From JBBQVS01 sp038211295 (GTDB lineage Bacteria; Chloroflexota; Ktedonobacteria; Ktedonobacterales; Ktedonobacteraceae), in contig JBBQVS010000002.1 in NCBI GenBank assembly GCA_038211295.1, positions 1 through 64,000 on the forward strand: a stretch of 64,000 bases of DNA. Reading direction: 5' to 3'. The translations under genes were made by a program, and so were the position numbers. The notes under the pieces are model-generated. The model made no database searches. It worked only from the letters and a program-made list of their open reading frames with translations, and was not told where the DNA came from. The first letter of the stretch is position 1. Every line of letters starts with the position of its first letter. This document shows, piece after piece, positions 43,495 to 53,221 of this stretch.

Positions 43495-44448
43495 CTACTT
43501 ATCTTTCATCGCTAAAACGTAACCGCCGACTTCGTAGCCACGCCCTGGTCGCTTTTTCTCTGGCAGGTCGGTAATCCAATCCCATTGTTTTTCCTCCAGC
43601 ACATCGAAGGTGTCGCGCACAAGGTCGGAGAAGGTGCGTGGAACAAGCGGAAGGACACGCCGATGTGTGGCGTCGTGATTGGTTCCATAGACGTTGAAGA
43701 CAAAGCCGCGCAAGTCACTGAGTAAGACGACGCGTCCACCAGCATCGAGCTGCGAGCGCAACAGACGCAGATGCGCGTTGATGACACGAATGCGGAAGAA
43801 TTGCGCGGCGTCTTGATAGCGGCGGTGTCGCTCCTGTTCCCCCAGCAGGTCTGGCGCAACGCGTTGAATGGTATCAAGCAGGTCGAGAATGGGGTAACTG
43901 AACAATTGCGACAGCACAAGCGAGCTGACCACAAGGCCAAATGAGCCAGAGGCAAGGCTCCGTATCTCTGGCGGGTTGGCTATTGAGCAGTGGTCAAGGC
44001 AAAGCGCGGCTGCGTCAAAGAGTGCCTGTGTTCCCTGAACCGCCAAGCTCTCCCAGTTTTGGGCGGCAAGGAGCCGCGTAAGGTTCGCGCTAATTCCTTT
44101 TTTCGGCTCTCCTGTCTCACTACTGATATCGCACTGCACAAGCCGCAGACGTTTGTTTAGCGTTGGCAAAGCTATCTCATCGCTGGCTGTACGTAACGCA
44201 GCAAGGTCGAGGTCCGCAAGCACAACCTCGTCCGAGGCGCGGAGCAGGTCATTCAATGGCACTTCAGTGCAAGTTCCTGCGCCAAGCACAAGGACGTTTT
44301 GTGCCGTGCTCGGTTCGCGTTGATATAAAGCGTGCAAGGTGAGCAGAGTACAGTTGTCGAGATGCTGCGGCGCGTGTTGACGCAACCATTCACGCCGCCG
44401 CTTGCCCTGTGTTTGCAGATTGTTATGGGAGAGATTGTCGATTCTCAT
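43495..44448 (-). CDS. SAM-dependent methyltransferase-like protein
   Basis: A 317-residue protein with a Rossmann-type methyltransferase start: NVLVLGAGTCTEVPLNDLL (motif I), VVLADLDLAAL (acidic motif II) and SFGLVVSSLVLSQLFSYP (motif IV region). RVVLLSDLRGFVFN resembles the later strands. The substrate is not apparent. It is the last gene of a minus-strand run following enoyl-CoA hydratase and holB. Confidence 0.65.
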   Translation of the reverse strand: MRIDNLSHNNLQTQGKRRREWLRQHAPQHLDNCTLLTLHALYQREPSTAQNVLVLGAGTCTEVPLNDLLRASDEVVLADLDLAALRTASDEIALPTLNKRLRLVQCDISSETGEPKKGISANLTRLLAAQNWESLAVQGTQALFDAAALCLDHCSIANPPEIRSLASGSFGLVVSSLVLSQLFSYPILDLLDTIQRVAPDLLGEQERHRRYQDAAQFFRIRVINAHLRLLRSQLDAGGRVVLLSDLRGFVFNVYGTNHDATHRRVLPLVPRTFSDLVRDTFDVLEEKQWDWITDLPEKKRPGRGYEVGGYVLAMKDK

Positions 44449-44504
44449 GGTGCTCTAACTACTTAGAGACTCACATCTTTGGATACATGTAAGCCTCACG
44501 CATG

Positions 44505-45302
44505 TCATTGGCCTGTATATTTCGCGGGTCGCTTTTGCAAGAAGGCAGTAACACCCTCTTTATGGTCGGCGGTTGTGAAGGCTTCATCCTGTAGTTGCCC
44601 TTCAAGGTCAAAGGACGCTTGCAGGCTAAGCTCCGTTGATTTGTAGAGTAGTTCTTTGATGAGACCATAACTCCGTGTTGGGCCACTCGCGAGGCGTTGC
44701 GCGAAGGCGGCAACGGTGCCGGGAAACTCTTCTACAGGCACGCACTTTGTCACAAGGCCAAGCCGCTCGGCCTCGACCCCACTTACCTCATCAGCAAGCA
44801 AACACAACTCCATTGCCTTGCCTAGTCCCACGAGGCGCGGCAGAAAATACGCGCCACCACCATCGGGCACCAGACCAATGCGAGCAAAGGCTTGAATGAA
44901 ACGCGCGTTGTCGGCGGCGATACGCAAGTCACAAGCGAGGGCAATGTTGCACGAAATACCCGCTGCGACACCGCGAATGGCTCCGACAACAGGCTTGGGC
45001 ATCGCACGCATACTTTTGACGAGGCGGTGATACTTCTTCAAATGCTCGCTTATCTTGATAACCTCGCCAGTCACAGAAGCAGTCGGAAAGCCTGAGATAT
45101 CCTGACCCGCGCCAAACGCTCGACCAGCACCCATCAATACAACGCAACGAATAGCATCGTCGCTAGCTACCGACTCGACAACCCCGGTAAGCTCCTCTAA
45201 CATGGTATCATTGAACGAGTTCAAAACCTCTGGTCGGTTCATCGTGATGGTGATGACGCCTTCTTCTTGATGAAGAAGCAAATGCTGGAAGTGTGTCTGC
45301 AT
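44505..45302 (-). CDS. Enoyl-CoA hydratase/isomerase family, PaaG-like
   Basis: A 265-residue crotonase-fold enzyme. ITMNRPEVLNSFNDTMLEEL, the oxyanion-hole loop GAGRAFGAGQDISGFP and AIRGVAAGISCNIALACDLR are typical. ARIGLVPDGGGAYFLPRLVG is the second active-site loop; its Asp and lack of the usual Glu pattern suit isomerases like PaaG rather than beta-oxidation hydratases. AGAGGAG precedes the ATG. Substrate unknown; a second member lies at 57253. Confidence 0.87.
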   Translation of the reverse strand: MQTHFQHLLLHQEEGVITITMNRPEVLNSFNDTMLEELTGVVESVASDDAIRCVVLMGAGRAFGAGQDISGFPTASVTGEVIKISEHLKKYHRLVKSMRAMPKPVVGAIRGVAAGISCNIALACDLRIAADNARFIQAFARIGLVPDGGGAYFLPRLVGLGKAMELCLLADEVSGVEAERLGLVTKCVPVEEFPGTVAAFAQRLASGPTRSYGLIKELLYKSTELSLQASFDLEGQLQDEAFTTADHKEGVTAFLQKRPAKYTGQ

Positions 45303-45370
45303 TGGATGCTCCTCTTCGTTGCAGGGCCGACATGAAATTTTTTGACACGCGGGCGCGACTACCGCTAAAA

Positions 45371-46408
45371 CTACGCTTTGAGCGTTGGTACGTCAAGCAT
45401 CAGCACTTCGAGTGCGACACGAGCGTTGACGTTTTGCGCGATGGCCTCCATCGTTTGCAAAATAGCTCGTACCATACCCTCAGATGCGCCCGTCCCAAAT
45501 TTCGCGGCTTGCGCTTTTAGCAATGGTCGCATATCCACATTAACGGTCAGATCGAGACAATTGTTTGCTGCAAGTACCATATCACGCCACCACAATAACC
45601 ACAACTCTAAGAGCGTTTGCACCTTTTCGCTGTCACTGCTGATACGTTGTACAAGGTCAAAACGCTGTACACGGCCAGCATAGGGCAGTTTTGTGAGCAA
45701 GTCAAGTTGCGCTTTCCGTTGCGTCAACCGGTCATCATCGGCGGCGGCTTGTATCGCCCAACCCATACGCCCGGCGGCAAGCGCGGCGATAAGCTCGGCC
45801 TGTTTTGGTTCGACCTCCCACTCGTGTACCAAAGCGTTTTTTATACGTGTCGAGGTCAGTAACTGCATTGGAAGCAACTGCACCCGCGAGAGAATTGTGG
45901 GCAAGAGCATTCCAGCGTCCGACACGGTGAGCAGCAGTACAACATCCTGCTCCGGCTCTTCCAACGTCTTTAGCAAACAGTTCGCCGCCTGCATATTCAT
46001 TTCGTGGGCGTTGTCAATAATAAAGACATTGCGGCGTCCCTCAAGTGTGCGTCGGACCGAGTCGCTTTGTAGCAAACGTATCTGCTCAATCGTGATAAAT
46101 TGTTTGTCGGCAGGCTTCTTAATACTGTGTACATCGGGATGGTTGTCATGCAACACTTTACGACAGTTAAGGCAGACGTTGCATGGCTCCTGTGGCGCGA
46201 TTGTGGGGTCAGGCCCTCCAGTACACAGTAGCGTCTGGGCGAAGCAACGCGCGAGAAGTAACTTCCCAATATGGGGCGGGCCGGCAAAAAGATAGGCATG
46301 ACGCACCTGCTGTGCCGCGAGCGTGCGGCGCAGAATGTCGATTGCGTGTTCGTGTCCGATAATATCCCAACCTTCAGGAGTCGTTTCTCGCATTTCCATA
46401 AAGTTCAT
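45371..46408 (-). CDS. holB: DNA polymerase III delta' subunit
   Basis: A 345-residue clamp-loader subunit. It has the AAA+ layout: GHEHAIDILRRTLAAQQVRHAYLFAGPPHIGKLLLA (altered Walker A), a zinc-binding CNVCLNCRKV, NVFIIDNAHEMNMQAANCLLKTLEEP (Walker B/DEAH-like region) and a sensor region PTILSRVQ. The altered P-loop and the lost final Cys of SRC suggest the non-hydrolysing delta' role. The start codon is uncertain between 46408, 46399 and 46393, since no clear ribosome site is visible. Confidence 0.85.
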   Translation of the reverse strand: MNFMEMRETTPEGWDIIGHEHAIDILRRTLAAQQVRHAYLFAGPPHIGKLLLARCFAQTLLCTGGPDPTIAPQEPCNVCLNCRKVLHDNHPDVHSIKKPADKQFITIEQIRLLQSDSVRRTLEGRRNVFIIDNAHEMNMQAANCLLKTLEEPEQDVVLLLTVSDAGMLLPTILSRVQLLPMQLLTSTRIKNALVHEWEVEPKQAELIAALAAGRMGWAIQAAADDDRLTQRKAQLDLLTKLPYAGRVQRFDLVQRISSDSEKVQTLLELWLLWWRDMVLAANNCLDLTVNVDMRPLLKAQAAKFGTGASEGMVRAILQTMEAIAQNVNARVALEVLMLDVPTLKA

Positions 46409-46624
46409 AGTAGCAGAATTTCGAGGGAATGACAAGAAGTCTCGCAATCTCTTTTCAGATGTTCTCAAAATGTTACGAGACTTTTTGCTCGGTTGCTACG
46501 TAATATAATAGTGTTCTTTAGAGACTGAGCATTGAATGTCAAACCATTCATCGCCAAACAATGTGGCACAATAATGTATATATTGTAACGGTTATAGTGT
46601 TTTACTAAGGGAGCGACAACGCTT

Positions 46625-47656
46625 ATGGATAAAATCGCGTTCCGTAGCATCACTAAAAGTTATCAAGGGACGAGTAAGCCCGCCGTTGATAGCGTGAGTT
46701 TCGGAGTGCCAGAGGGCAGTACCTGTATGTTAGTGGGTACATCCGGCTCTGGTAAAACTACCTTGCTACGCATGGTCAATCGCTTGATTGAGCCGACATC
46801 CGGCGAAATCCTGATTGATGGCAAGAATGTGCTTACAGAAAATCCTATTGAGTTGCGACGACGCATCGGCTACGTGATTCAGCAGGTGGGCCTCTTCCCA
46901 CACATGAATATCGCGGAAAACATTCGTGTCACCGCCGAGATCGCAGGCGGCTGGACAAAAGAACGTCTGGGGAAACGCGTGGATGAGCTGCTCGACCTGG
47001 TGGGACTTCCCCCTGATGTGTACCGCGCTCGCTTTCCACGCCAGTTGTCCGGCGGGCAACAGCAGCGCGTTGGGCTTGCACGCGCCCTCGCAACTGACCC
47101 CGGCATTCTGCTGATGGACGAGCCTTTCGGCGCACTCGATGCGATCACCCGCGAACGTATGCAAAACGAACTACTGCGTATTCAGCGCGATGTGCATAAA
47201 ACGATTCTTTTTGTTTCACACGATATGGCTGAGGCGTTTAAACTGGGTAATCAGATTGTGGTAATGGATCAGGGCGAATTGCTTCAAATGGGCAAACCTG
47301 TTGACCTGCTCCTAACCCCTGCCAACGATTTTGTTCGCAAACTCGCAGGCTCTGATGACATTCTGCGCCAACTACAATACTTGCCCGTTGCTGATGCACT
47401 TGATAAGGAGCCAGAGACGGTATCTTCTGCACACTGGAATGACGTTCCAACATGTTCAGCGAACGCAACCCTGCTTGACGCCATGTTGAAACTTCTCTCC
47501 ACCAACGCCCCCGCCCTTGCGGTACAGAACTCAGAAGATAGCTCACAACACCTCGGCTTTGTCACACTCGCCAGCATTAACCGCGAAATCACACACGCAC
47601 AAACAGGCAAATCCGAGTATAATGCTGTGCCGCGTGTCGAAGATACCATCCGGTAA
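46625..47656 (+). CDS. opuCA: Osmolyte (glycine betaine/choline-type) ABC transporter ATPase
   Basis: A 343-residue ATPase. Walker A GTSGSGKTT, signature LSGGQQQRVGLARAL, Walker B ILLMDEPFGALD and H-loop FVSHDMAEA are intact. ITKSYQGTSKPAVDSVSF and GSTCMLVGTSGSGKTTLLRMVNRLIEP are typical of the OpuA/OpuC class. The C-terminal region (about 255-320) looks like a CBS-type sensing part. It begins an operon of four genes with close spacing and powers import of compatible solutes. Confidence 0.93.
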   Translation: MDKIAFRSITKSYQGTSKPAVDSVSFGVPEGSTCMLVGTSGSGKTTLLRMVNRLIEPTSGEILIDGKNVLTENPIELRRRIGYVIQQVGLFPHMNIAENIRVTAEIAGGWTKERLGKRVDELLDLVGLPPDVYRARFPRQLSGGQQQRVGLARALATDPGILLMDEPFGALDAITRERMQNELLRIQRDVHKTILFVSHDMAEAFKLGNQIVVMDQGELLQMGKPVDLLLTPANDFVRKLAGSDDILRQLQYLPVADALDKEPETVSSAHWNDVPTCSANATLLDAMLKLLSTNAPALAVQNSEDSSQHLGFVTLASINREITHAQTGKSEYNAVPRVEDTIR

Positions 47657-47688
47657 GCTTGCTGACGACTTGCACGCAAGGGAGACGT

Positions 47689-48345
47689 ATGAAGTATATA
47701 TTCCAGCCGTATAATTATGACCTGGCAGACCCGATGAGCATTCCAAACTTGTTCGCCGCTCACCTGCAACTGGTCGGTCTCACAATGCTGATTTCTCTAG
47801 TTATCGCTATTCCAACCGGGATATTTCTGGCCCGCTATCGGCGTTTCTATCTGCCAACGGTAACAGTGACGGGACTCCTCTACACCATTCCAAGTATCGC
47901 GGCCTTCTCCTTACTAATTCCCATTACAGGGTTGTCGATAGCAACCTCGCTTATTCCGCTTGTCATCTACAACCAGCTCGTGCTAATCCGCAATACTGTA
48001 ACCGCACTGGATGGCGTTGACCCACTTCTGATTGAGGTCGGACGCGCGATGGGCATGACCACAGCACAATTGCTCTTTCGCGTCACGCTCCCCCTGGCCT
48101 TACCTGTAATCGTGGCTGGTATTCGCATAGCAACGGTAACAACGGTGGGTATCGCGGCCCTGGCCTCGCTGGTGGGACAAACAAGCTTTGGCAGCCTCAT
48201 CTTCCAGAGTATAGCGGATGGCGATACCGACGCCCTGCTCGGCGGTGCTATTCTAACGGCGGTCTTCGCGATTGTAGCCGACCTCTTGCTATTAAGCGTG
48301 CAGATCGTGCTTAATCGAGGGCGAACCGCGTTGGCAATCGCGTAA
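47689..48345 (+). CDS. opuCB: Osmolyte ABC transporter permease
   Basis: A 218-residue integral membrane permease of the OpuC/OsmW type, with about five or six helices. EVGRAMGMTTAQLLFRVTLPLALPVIVAGIRIA is the EAA loop that docks on the ATPase. AAGGGAG precedes the ATG at 47689. The ten upstream codons in the open frame were left out. Confidence 0.92.
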   Translation: MKYIFQPYNYDLADPMSIPNLFAAHLQLVGLTMLISLVIAIPTGIFLARYRRFYLPTVTVTGLLYTIPSIAAFSLLIPITGLSIATSLIPLVIYNQLVLIRNTVTALDGVDPLLIEVGRAMGMTTAQLLFRVTLPLALPVIVAGIRIATVTTVGIAALASLVGQTSFGSLIFQSIADGDTDALLGGAILTAVFAIVADLLLLSVQIVLNRGRTALAIA

Positions 48346-48365
48346 CAAGAAAGGCAATACGCTCA

Positions 48366-49028
48366 ATGGATATACTTGGTTTTGTACTTGACCCCAAGAA
48401 CGACTTTCTTGGTCACACTCTCACTTATCTGCAAATTTGCGCGATAGGCATTGTGGGGGCGGTGATTCTTGGCGTCGCGATTGGCGCAGCAGTATCGAGC
48501 AACCCGCTTCTATCGTTTATCGTGATTAACCTGAGCGGACTGGTACGCGCGGTTCCAATCATCGCAACGCTGATTATTCTTGTGCCTCTTTTCCACATCG
48601 GACTGACATCGACCCTGATCGCCCTGACACTGCTGGGCATCCCGCCGGTATTACTCAACACCTATACAGGTGTTCGGGGCATTGATCCCGCAATGATTGA
48701 CGCCGCGAAGGGCATGGGGATGACGCGCTGGCAAATCGCGACCAAGATACAAACACCACTCGTTATTCCTTTGGTCGCGGCAGGTATCCGCACTACGGCA
48801 GTGCAAATTGTGGCAACGGCGACACTTGCCGCGTTCATTGGCGCGGGTGGCTATGGCGAGTATATTGTCGATGGTATCAACCTCAACAAATATACCGAAC
48901 TCATCGCTGGCTCCCTGGCGGTTGCGGTCTTCGCAATCGTCGTAGAGGTGTTCATGGGCTGGGTACAGCGTGCTGTCACGCCTGCCGGCCTCAAGGTGTC
49001 ATCAGGCGTCGAGGTTCTCAACGCATAG
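48366..49028 (+). CDS. opuCD: Osmolyte ABC transporter permease, second subunit
   Basis: A 220-residue permease related to the previous gene. The EAA loop reads DAAKGMGMTRWQIATKIQTPLVIPLVAAGIRT. GAGGYGEYIVDGINL is typical of OpuC permeases. It starts 20 bases after the first permease stop. Together they form the membrane channel. Confidence 0.92.
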   Translation: MDILGFVLDPKNDFLGHTLTYLQICAIGIVGAVILGVAIGAAVSSNPLLSFIVINLSGLVRAVPIIATLIILVPLFHIGLTSTLIALTLLGIPPVLLNTYTGVRGIDPAMIDAAKGMGMTRWQIATKIQTPLVIPLVAAGIRTTAVQIVATATLAAFIGAGGYGEYIVDGINLNKYTELIAGSLAVAVFAIVVEVFMGWVQRAVTPAGLKVSSGVEVLNA

Positions 49029-49090
49029 ACACATCAGCGAACACACTAAAGTTGAAAAACGTATTTCGTGTACCCATTTAGGAGAAAACC

Positions 49091-50041
49091 ATGACTTTTT
49101 TTACACGCTCACTGCGAGCAAAACCTGTAACAATACTTGCACTACTCGCGCTTTTCTTGCTCGCTGGCTGCGGAAGTAGCGGCAGCTCAACTACCAGCAC
49201 AGGTAGCACGACCCCAAAAGGGACGCTGATCGTTGGTAGCAAACTGGATATCGAGGCCCAACTACTGGGCCGCATGTATACCCTGCTACTCACAAAAGCT
49301 GGCTATACCGTGACACCAAAACTGGCACTTGGGCAAACACCTGTTCTTGACGCAGCAATCAAAAGCAGCGCAATCGATATCTACCCGGAGTTCACCGCCA
49401 CCGGCCTGAGCCAGATCAATGCGAAATCATCGTATGACCCACAGAAGGACTATGATACTGTCAAAGCGGCCTATAAGAAGTTTAACGTCACTTGGCTTGA
49501 CTACTCACCATTAAATGACGGATACGGCCTCTGTACCTCACAGGCACAGGCGGACAAAATGGGCTTCAAAACCTTTTCAGATGTTGCCGCGAAGGTATCA
49601 CAGTTGACCTTAGCAACACAGAGCGATGGCATCACTTATATCGATGGCTTGAAACCAACCTATGGCTTCACCACGGCTAACTTCAAAGCAGTGAAAAAAG
49701 TAGACTACTCGATTGGCTTCTCCGCCCTCAAGAGCGGCGACGCAAATATCGCAGAGTGCTACACCACTGATGGCTCGGTCACGGCGCAGGGAAACATCTT
49801 CCTCACCGACGATAAAAAAGGCTTTCCAGAGTTTCATCCCGCACCTCTGGTACGCGATGCCATTCTTAGCAAGTACCCCGATATTAAGGATGTACTCAAC
49901 AAATTGGCACCACTCTTGACAACTGATGTCAGCATCCAGCTTCAAAAACAAGTTACTGATAAGAAAAATGGAGGTACGTCTATCTCACAAGCGGTTAAGG
50001 AGGTTGCGACGCAATTCTTGAAAGACAAGAGCTTGTTGTAA
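49091..50041 (+). CDS. opuCC: Osmolyte ABC transporter substrate-binding lipoprotein
   Basis: A 316-residue lipoprotein. The signal peptide ends LFLLAGC with the lipid Cys at 27, followed by a Ser/Thr linker. The binding domain has LIVGSKLDIEAQLLGRMYTLLL, AIDIYPEFTATGL and the hinge region KVDYSIGFSALKSGDANIAECYTTDG, typical of the OpuAC/ProX-like type II fold. It captures the osmolyte outside the membrane for the two permeases encoded just upstream. Confidence 0.93.
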   Translation: MTFFTRSLRAKPVTILALLALFLLAGCGSSGSSTTSTGSTTPKGTLIVGSKLDIEAQLLGRMYTLLLTKAGYTVTPKLALGQTPVLDAAIKSSAIDIYPEFTATGLSQINAKSSYDPQKDYDTVKAAYKKFNVTWLDYSPLNDGYGLCTSQAQADKMGFKTFSDVAAKVSQLTLATQSDGITYIDGLKPTYGFTTANFKAVKKVDYSIGFSALKSGDANIAECYTTDGSVTAQGNIFLTDDKKGFPEFHPAPLVRDAILSKYPDIKDVLNKLAPLLTTDVSIQLQKQVTDKKNGGTSISQAVKEVATQFLKDKSLL

Positions 50042-50124
50042 ACTATGTTGAAACGTGATGGGGCGGAGCGGGAGATTGACAAGATGGGAAGAGGATAAGG
50101 GAAAATAGAAGGTAGGAGGTAAAT

Positions 50125-50156
50125 GGGCATGGCGGAGGCGAACCGCCGCCATGCCC
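50125..50156 (+). terminator. Terminator hairpin after the osmolyte operon
   Basis: GGGCATGGCGG (50125-50135) pairs with CCGCCATGCCC (50146-50156). The T-run after it is weak (CTCTTG). Confidence 0.6.
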
Positions 50157-50195
50157 TCTTGCCCACATTATGCTCCATGTGCATCAATTGTACTT

Positions 50196-51413
50196 CTATC
50201 CTTTTTTCACTGCAACTGCGCTCTTCTCTTCATGCCTCAACAGATGCTCACGGATTCCATGCCATGCCGTCGCACCCTCGCCCGCCGCACTGACAAGCTG
50301 CTTTGTGCTACCCGCACGTACATCGCCTGCGGCAAAAATTCCCGGCGTCTGCGTCTGCAAATCCATTCCTGTCAGGATAAACCCTTGAGCGTCACACGCG
50401 ACGACATCTTTGAATGGCTCACTATTAGGTGAGAGACCGATAAACACAAACACACCCGCCGGATGCAATTCTTCCGTCTGATTCGTCTTGCGATCTCTCA
50501 CAACAACCGTATTCATGCGGTGCTTCTCGCCCTTGAACGCGATAACCTCAGTATTGAAACGTACATGCATCTCCGGCGAGTTCAACACCTTCTCGGACGC
50601 AACCTTGCTGGCAGACAGCTTTTCGCCACGCGCCAGAATCGTTACGCTCGGACTGAAACGCGTCAGAAAGGCCGCCTCTTCTGCCGCGCTATTGCCCGCA
50701 CCTATCACGAGCACCTCACGTCCTTTGTAGAAAGGGCCATCACAGGTCGCGCAAAAGTGTACGCCCGCTCCAATGAAATCCTCTTCCCCCGGAACGTCGA
50801 GCCGCTTGTAGACGGAGCCTGTGGCGATCAGGACAGCGTTGCAACGATACTTGTTGCCCGTCTCGATCTCTACGAAATGCTTGTCCATGTCCGTACCGAT
50901 ACGCACAACATTCTGTGCCGAAAGCAATTCAACGCCGAAACGTTTTGCCTGTTCAATGATACGTTCCGCGAACTCTGAACCAGTCACACCAACGGGAAAA
51001 CCAGGGTAGTTGTCGAGCCGTTCGGTAATACCCGCCTGTCCTCCAAGCCCACTACGCTCAATCACCAGTACATCGTAACCATCGCGAGCCGCGTAAATCG
51101 CCGTTGTGAGCGACGTTGGCCCGCCCCCAATAATGACGAGGTCGTAGAAATCGCATTTTGCCTTTGTATCCAGACCAAGTTTTGCCGCCAGTTCCGCGTT
51201 CGACGGTTCAACCAGAAACGAACCATCATCGAACACAATCGTGGGAATACTCATACCACCATTCTGCACCTGTTGCACAAACGCCTGTCCGTCAGTATCA
51301 TTCTCTATGTTGATGTATTCATAACGAATACGCTGCTCGCCCAGAAATTTCTTGCTCCGCTTACAATCGCTACACCAGTCTGTACCGTACAGTCGTATAT
51401 TCTCATGCGTCAT
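50196..51413 (-). CDS. Glutaredoxin-thioredoxin reductase fusion protein
   Basis: A 405-residue redox protein. Residues 1-80 are a glutaredoxin/mycoredoxin-like domain with TDWCSDCKRS (Cys14, Cys17) and SIPTIVFDDG. From about 88 a thioredoxin-reductase-type flavoprotein follows: FAD loop LVIIGGGPTSLTTA, active-site CATCDGPF (Cys221, Cys224), NADPH loop VIGAGNSAAEEA and FAAGDVRAG. So electrons may pass from NADPH through the flavin to the attached glutaredoxin domain. AGAGGAAA precedes the ATG at 51413. It stands alone and is convergent with the osmolyte operon. Confidence 0.9.
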   Translation of the reverse strand: MTHENIRLYGTDWCSDCKRSKKFLGEQRIRYEYINIENDTDGQAFVQQVQNGGMSIPTIVFDDGSFLVEPSNAELAAKLGLDTKAKCDFYDLVIIGGGPTSLTTAIYAARDGYDVLVIERSGLGGQAGITERLDNYPGFPVGVTGSEFAERIIEQAKRFGVELLSAQNVVRIGTDMDKHFVEIETGNKYRCNAVLIATGSVYKRLDVPGEEDFIGAGVHFCATCDGPFYKGREVLVIGAGNSAAEEAAFLTRFSPSVTILARGEKLSASKVASEKVLNSPEMHVRFNTEVIAFKGEKHRMNTVVVRDRKTNQTEELHPAGVFVFIGLSPNSEPFKDVVACDAQGFILTGMDLQTQTPGIFAAGDVRAGSTKQLVSAAGEGATAWHGIREHLLRHEEKSAVAVKKG

Positions 51414-51643
51414 TCTGTGGTTTCCTCTCACACTTTGAAAATGCATAACCCGCTAATAGTATCTCTCAGATTGATAACATTTACAACTACACAAACTGTT
51501 CCCGTACTCACCGTTCCGAGTGCGCGAGTAGCAGCGCGATGCACGACATCGGGCAAGAGGTACTAGAGAGCTAGAATTATGCCCGCGAAAAGACGATAAT
51601 GAAAGCACCTATCAGCAGATACTTTGGAAAGGCATCCCACATA

Positions 51644-53113
51644 ATGGCAAAGACACAGGTTCATTCTTCTCCCGCAGAAGCGAATGTTTCTTCCGTTACA
51701 GCATATCCAGCACGGCGGTTCGCTAGCGTTTGCGTACTTCTAGCAGTTATGCTGGTAAGCATGGCATTACTACGAAGTATCAACCTGCCACTTTTCGCGC
51801 CACAAGAAACCTTTGTAGCCTGGTGGCTTGCCAGCTTTATCCCATACCTTGTGTGTTGCCTTTTCATTCTCAAAACAAAGCCGCAGCATGGACGCTGGCA
51901 GGCACTGGAGGTCGCGGTTATCTTGCTCGGTGCGCTGGCATTGCGAGCGATATTTTTGTCAACTGCGCCCGGCATGTCGCGCGATGCCTGGCGATACCTG
52001 TGGGACGCTCGCGTAACGCTGCATGGCTTTAGCCCCTACGTCTTTGTTCCTGACAACAAACTACTAGTGCCATTGCATGATAGCCTCGTCTACGAACATA
52101 TGGATTACCGCACGGTGCCAACGCTTTACCCACCGATTGCACAAGCTATCTATCTATTCAGCTACCTGCTGGCACCAAGCAATATTTACGTTCTCAAAAC
52201 CATCTTCGCTCTGTTTGACCTACTCACCTGCAGCGTTCTGGCCCTCCTGCTACATCGGAAGGGGCTAGACCCGTCGCGTTGCCTACTCTACGCGTGGTCC
52301 CCGCTTCCGCTTGTCGAGTTTACCATTCAAGGCCATATTGACGTTGTGATGTTGACGTTCACGGCCTTAATGATTTTCACCGCGTCAAGCAACAGGCGCG
52401 GAAGCCGTACCTTGACGGGCTTGCTGCTTGGCTTGGCAACACTCACAAAACTATATCCTATCATCTTCCTGATTGTGGTCTTGCGCCGCCGCGACTATGC
52501 CCTGCTCATCACCTGCTTTACAACAATTGTCGTAGGCTATCTCCCGTACCTTTTTCTGGGACATGGACAGGTTTTCGGCTTTTTCTCGACCTACATCAAT
52601 CAGCGCGGGGGCAACGCTGGCCCTATCTTGCTGACACTCCAATGGCTGGGCGACACACTTGGCGTCAATAAAGGAGTTACGGCTCTGCTCGAACGTGGCT
52701 TCGACCTCGTGCTGGTCGGCGTCGTCGCGCTTGGCGTGTTTCGCTGGCGTCTGCGCGAACGTATTAGCATGGAAAGCTCGCTACTCCTGCTGATTGGCAC
52801 GTTTTTCTCCATCTCATCTTTCGTCTATCCCTGGTACGCAACAGCGTTTCTCCCCTGGATTGCGCTCCTCATTGCCCCACAATGGGTACCGCAACGCGCA
52901 ACCTCATTGCTCGCGCAAACCTTCCTCTTACTCGCGCTCTGGTATTTTACCTGCGTTGTGCCTATCGCATATTTCTTTCTCGGAAAGCGCGATTGGACGC
53001 TCTATTATGTTCTAACATACGGCTTTGTTTGTGTTCTCTTCGCAATCGCGGCTACTTTAGCACTCACACACAGGTATAACAGGCATTCACTTATGCTCAA
53101 AAGTATGAAGTAA
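51644..53113 (+). CDS. Polyprenol-phosphate-mannose-type GT-C glycosyltransferase (putative)
   Basis: A membrane protein of about 489 residues with ten or more helices. SRDAWRYLWDARVTLHGFSPYVF after helix 3 has the acidic motif and RYxWD wording of the GT87/mannosyltransferase-like GT-C families, and YPPIAQAIYLF follows. These enzymes add sugars from lipid carriers to envelope glycans or lipids. The start at 51644 has GGAAAGG upstream; an ATG at 51599 is in frame and cannot be excluded. Donor and acceptor are unknown. Confidence 0.7.
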   Translation: MAKTQVHSSPAEANVSSVTAYPARRFASVCVLLAVMLVSMALLRSINLPLFAPQETFVAWWLASFIPYLVCCLFILKTKPQHGRWQALEVAVILLGALALRAIFLSTAPGMSRDAWRYLWDARVTLHGFSPYVFVPDNKLLVPLHDSLVYEHMDYRTVPTLYPPIAQAIYLFSYLLAPSNIYVLKTIFALFDLLTCSVLALLLHRKGLDPSRCLLYAWSPLPLVEFTIQGHIDVVMLTFTALMIFTASSNRRGSRTLTGLLLGLATLTKLYPIIFLIVVLRRRDYALLITCFTTIVVGYLPYLFLGHGQVFGFFSTYINQRGGNAGPILLTLQWLGDTLGVNKGVTALLERGFDLVLVGVVALGVFRWRLRERISMESSLLLLIGTFFSISSFVYPWYATAFLPWIALLIAPQWVPQRATSLLAQTFLLLALWYFTCVVPIAYFFLGKRDWTLYYVLTYGFVCVLFAIAATLALTHRYNRHSLMLKSMK

Positions 53114-53221
53114 CGTGTTTTTTCTCAGCGCAAAAAATCCCTACTCTGTAACGTGGTAGAAGATATACCTGTAATATGACGATTGTCTTTTCTGTGAATT
53201 GAGAATTTCCGAGGGAAAATT

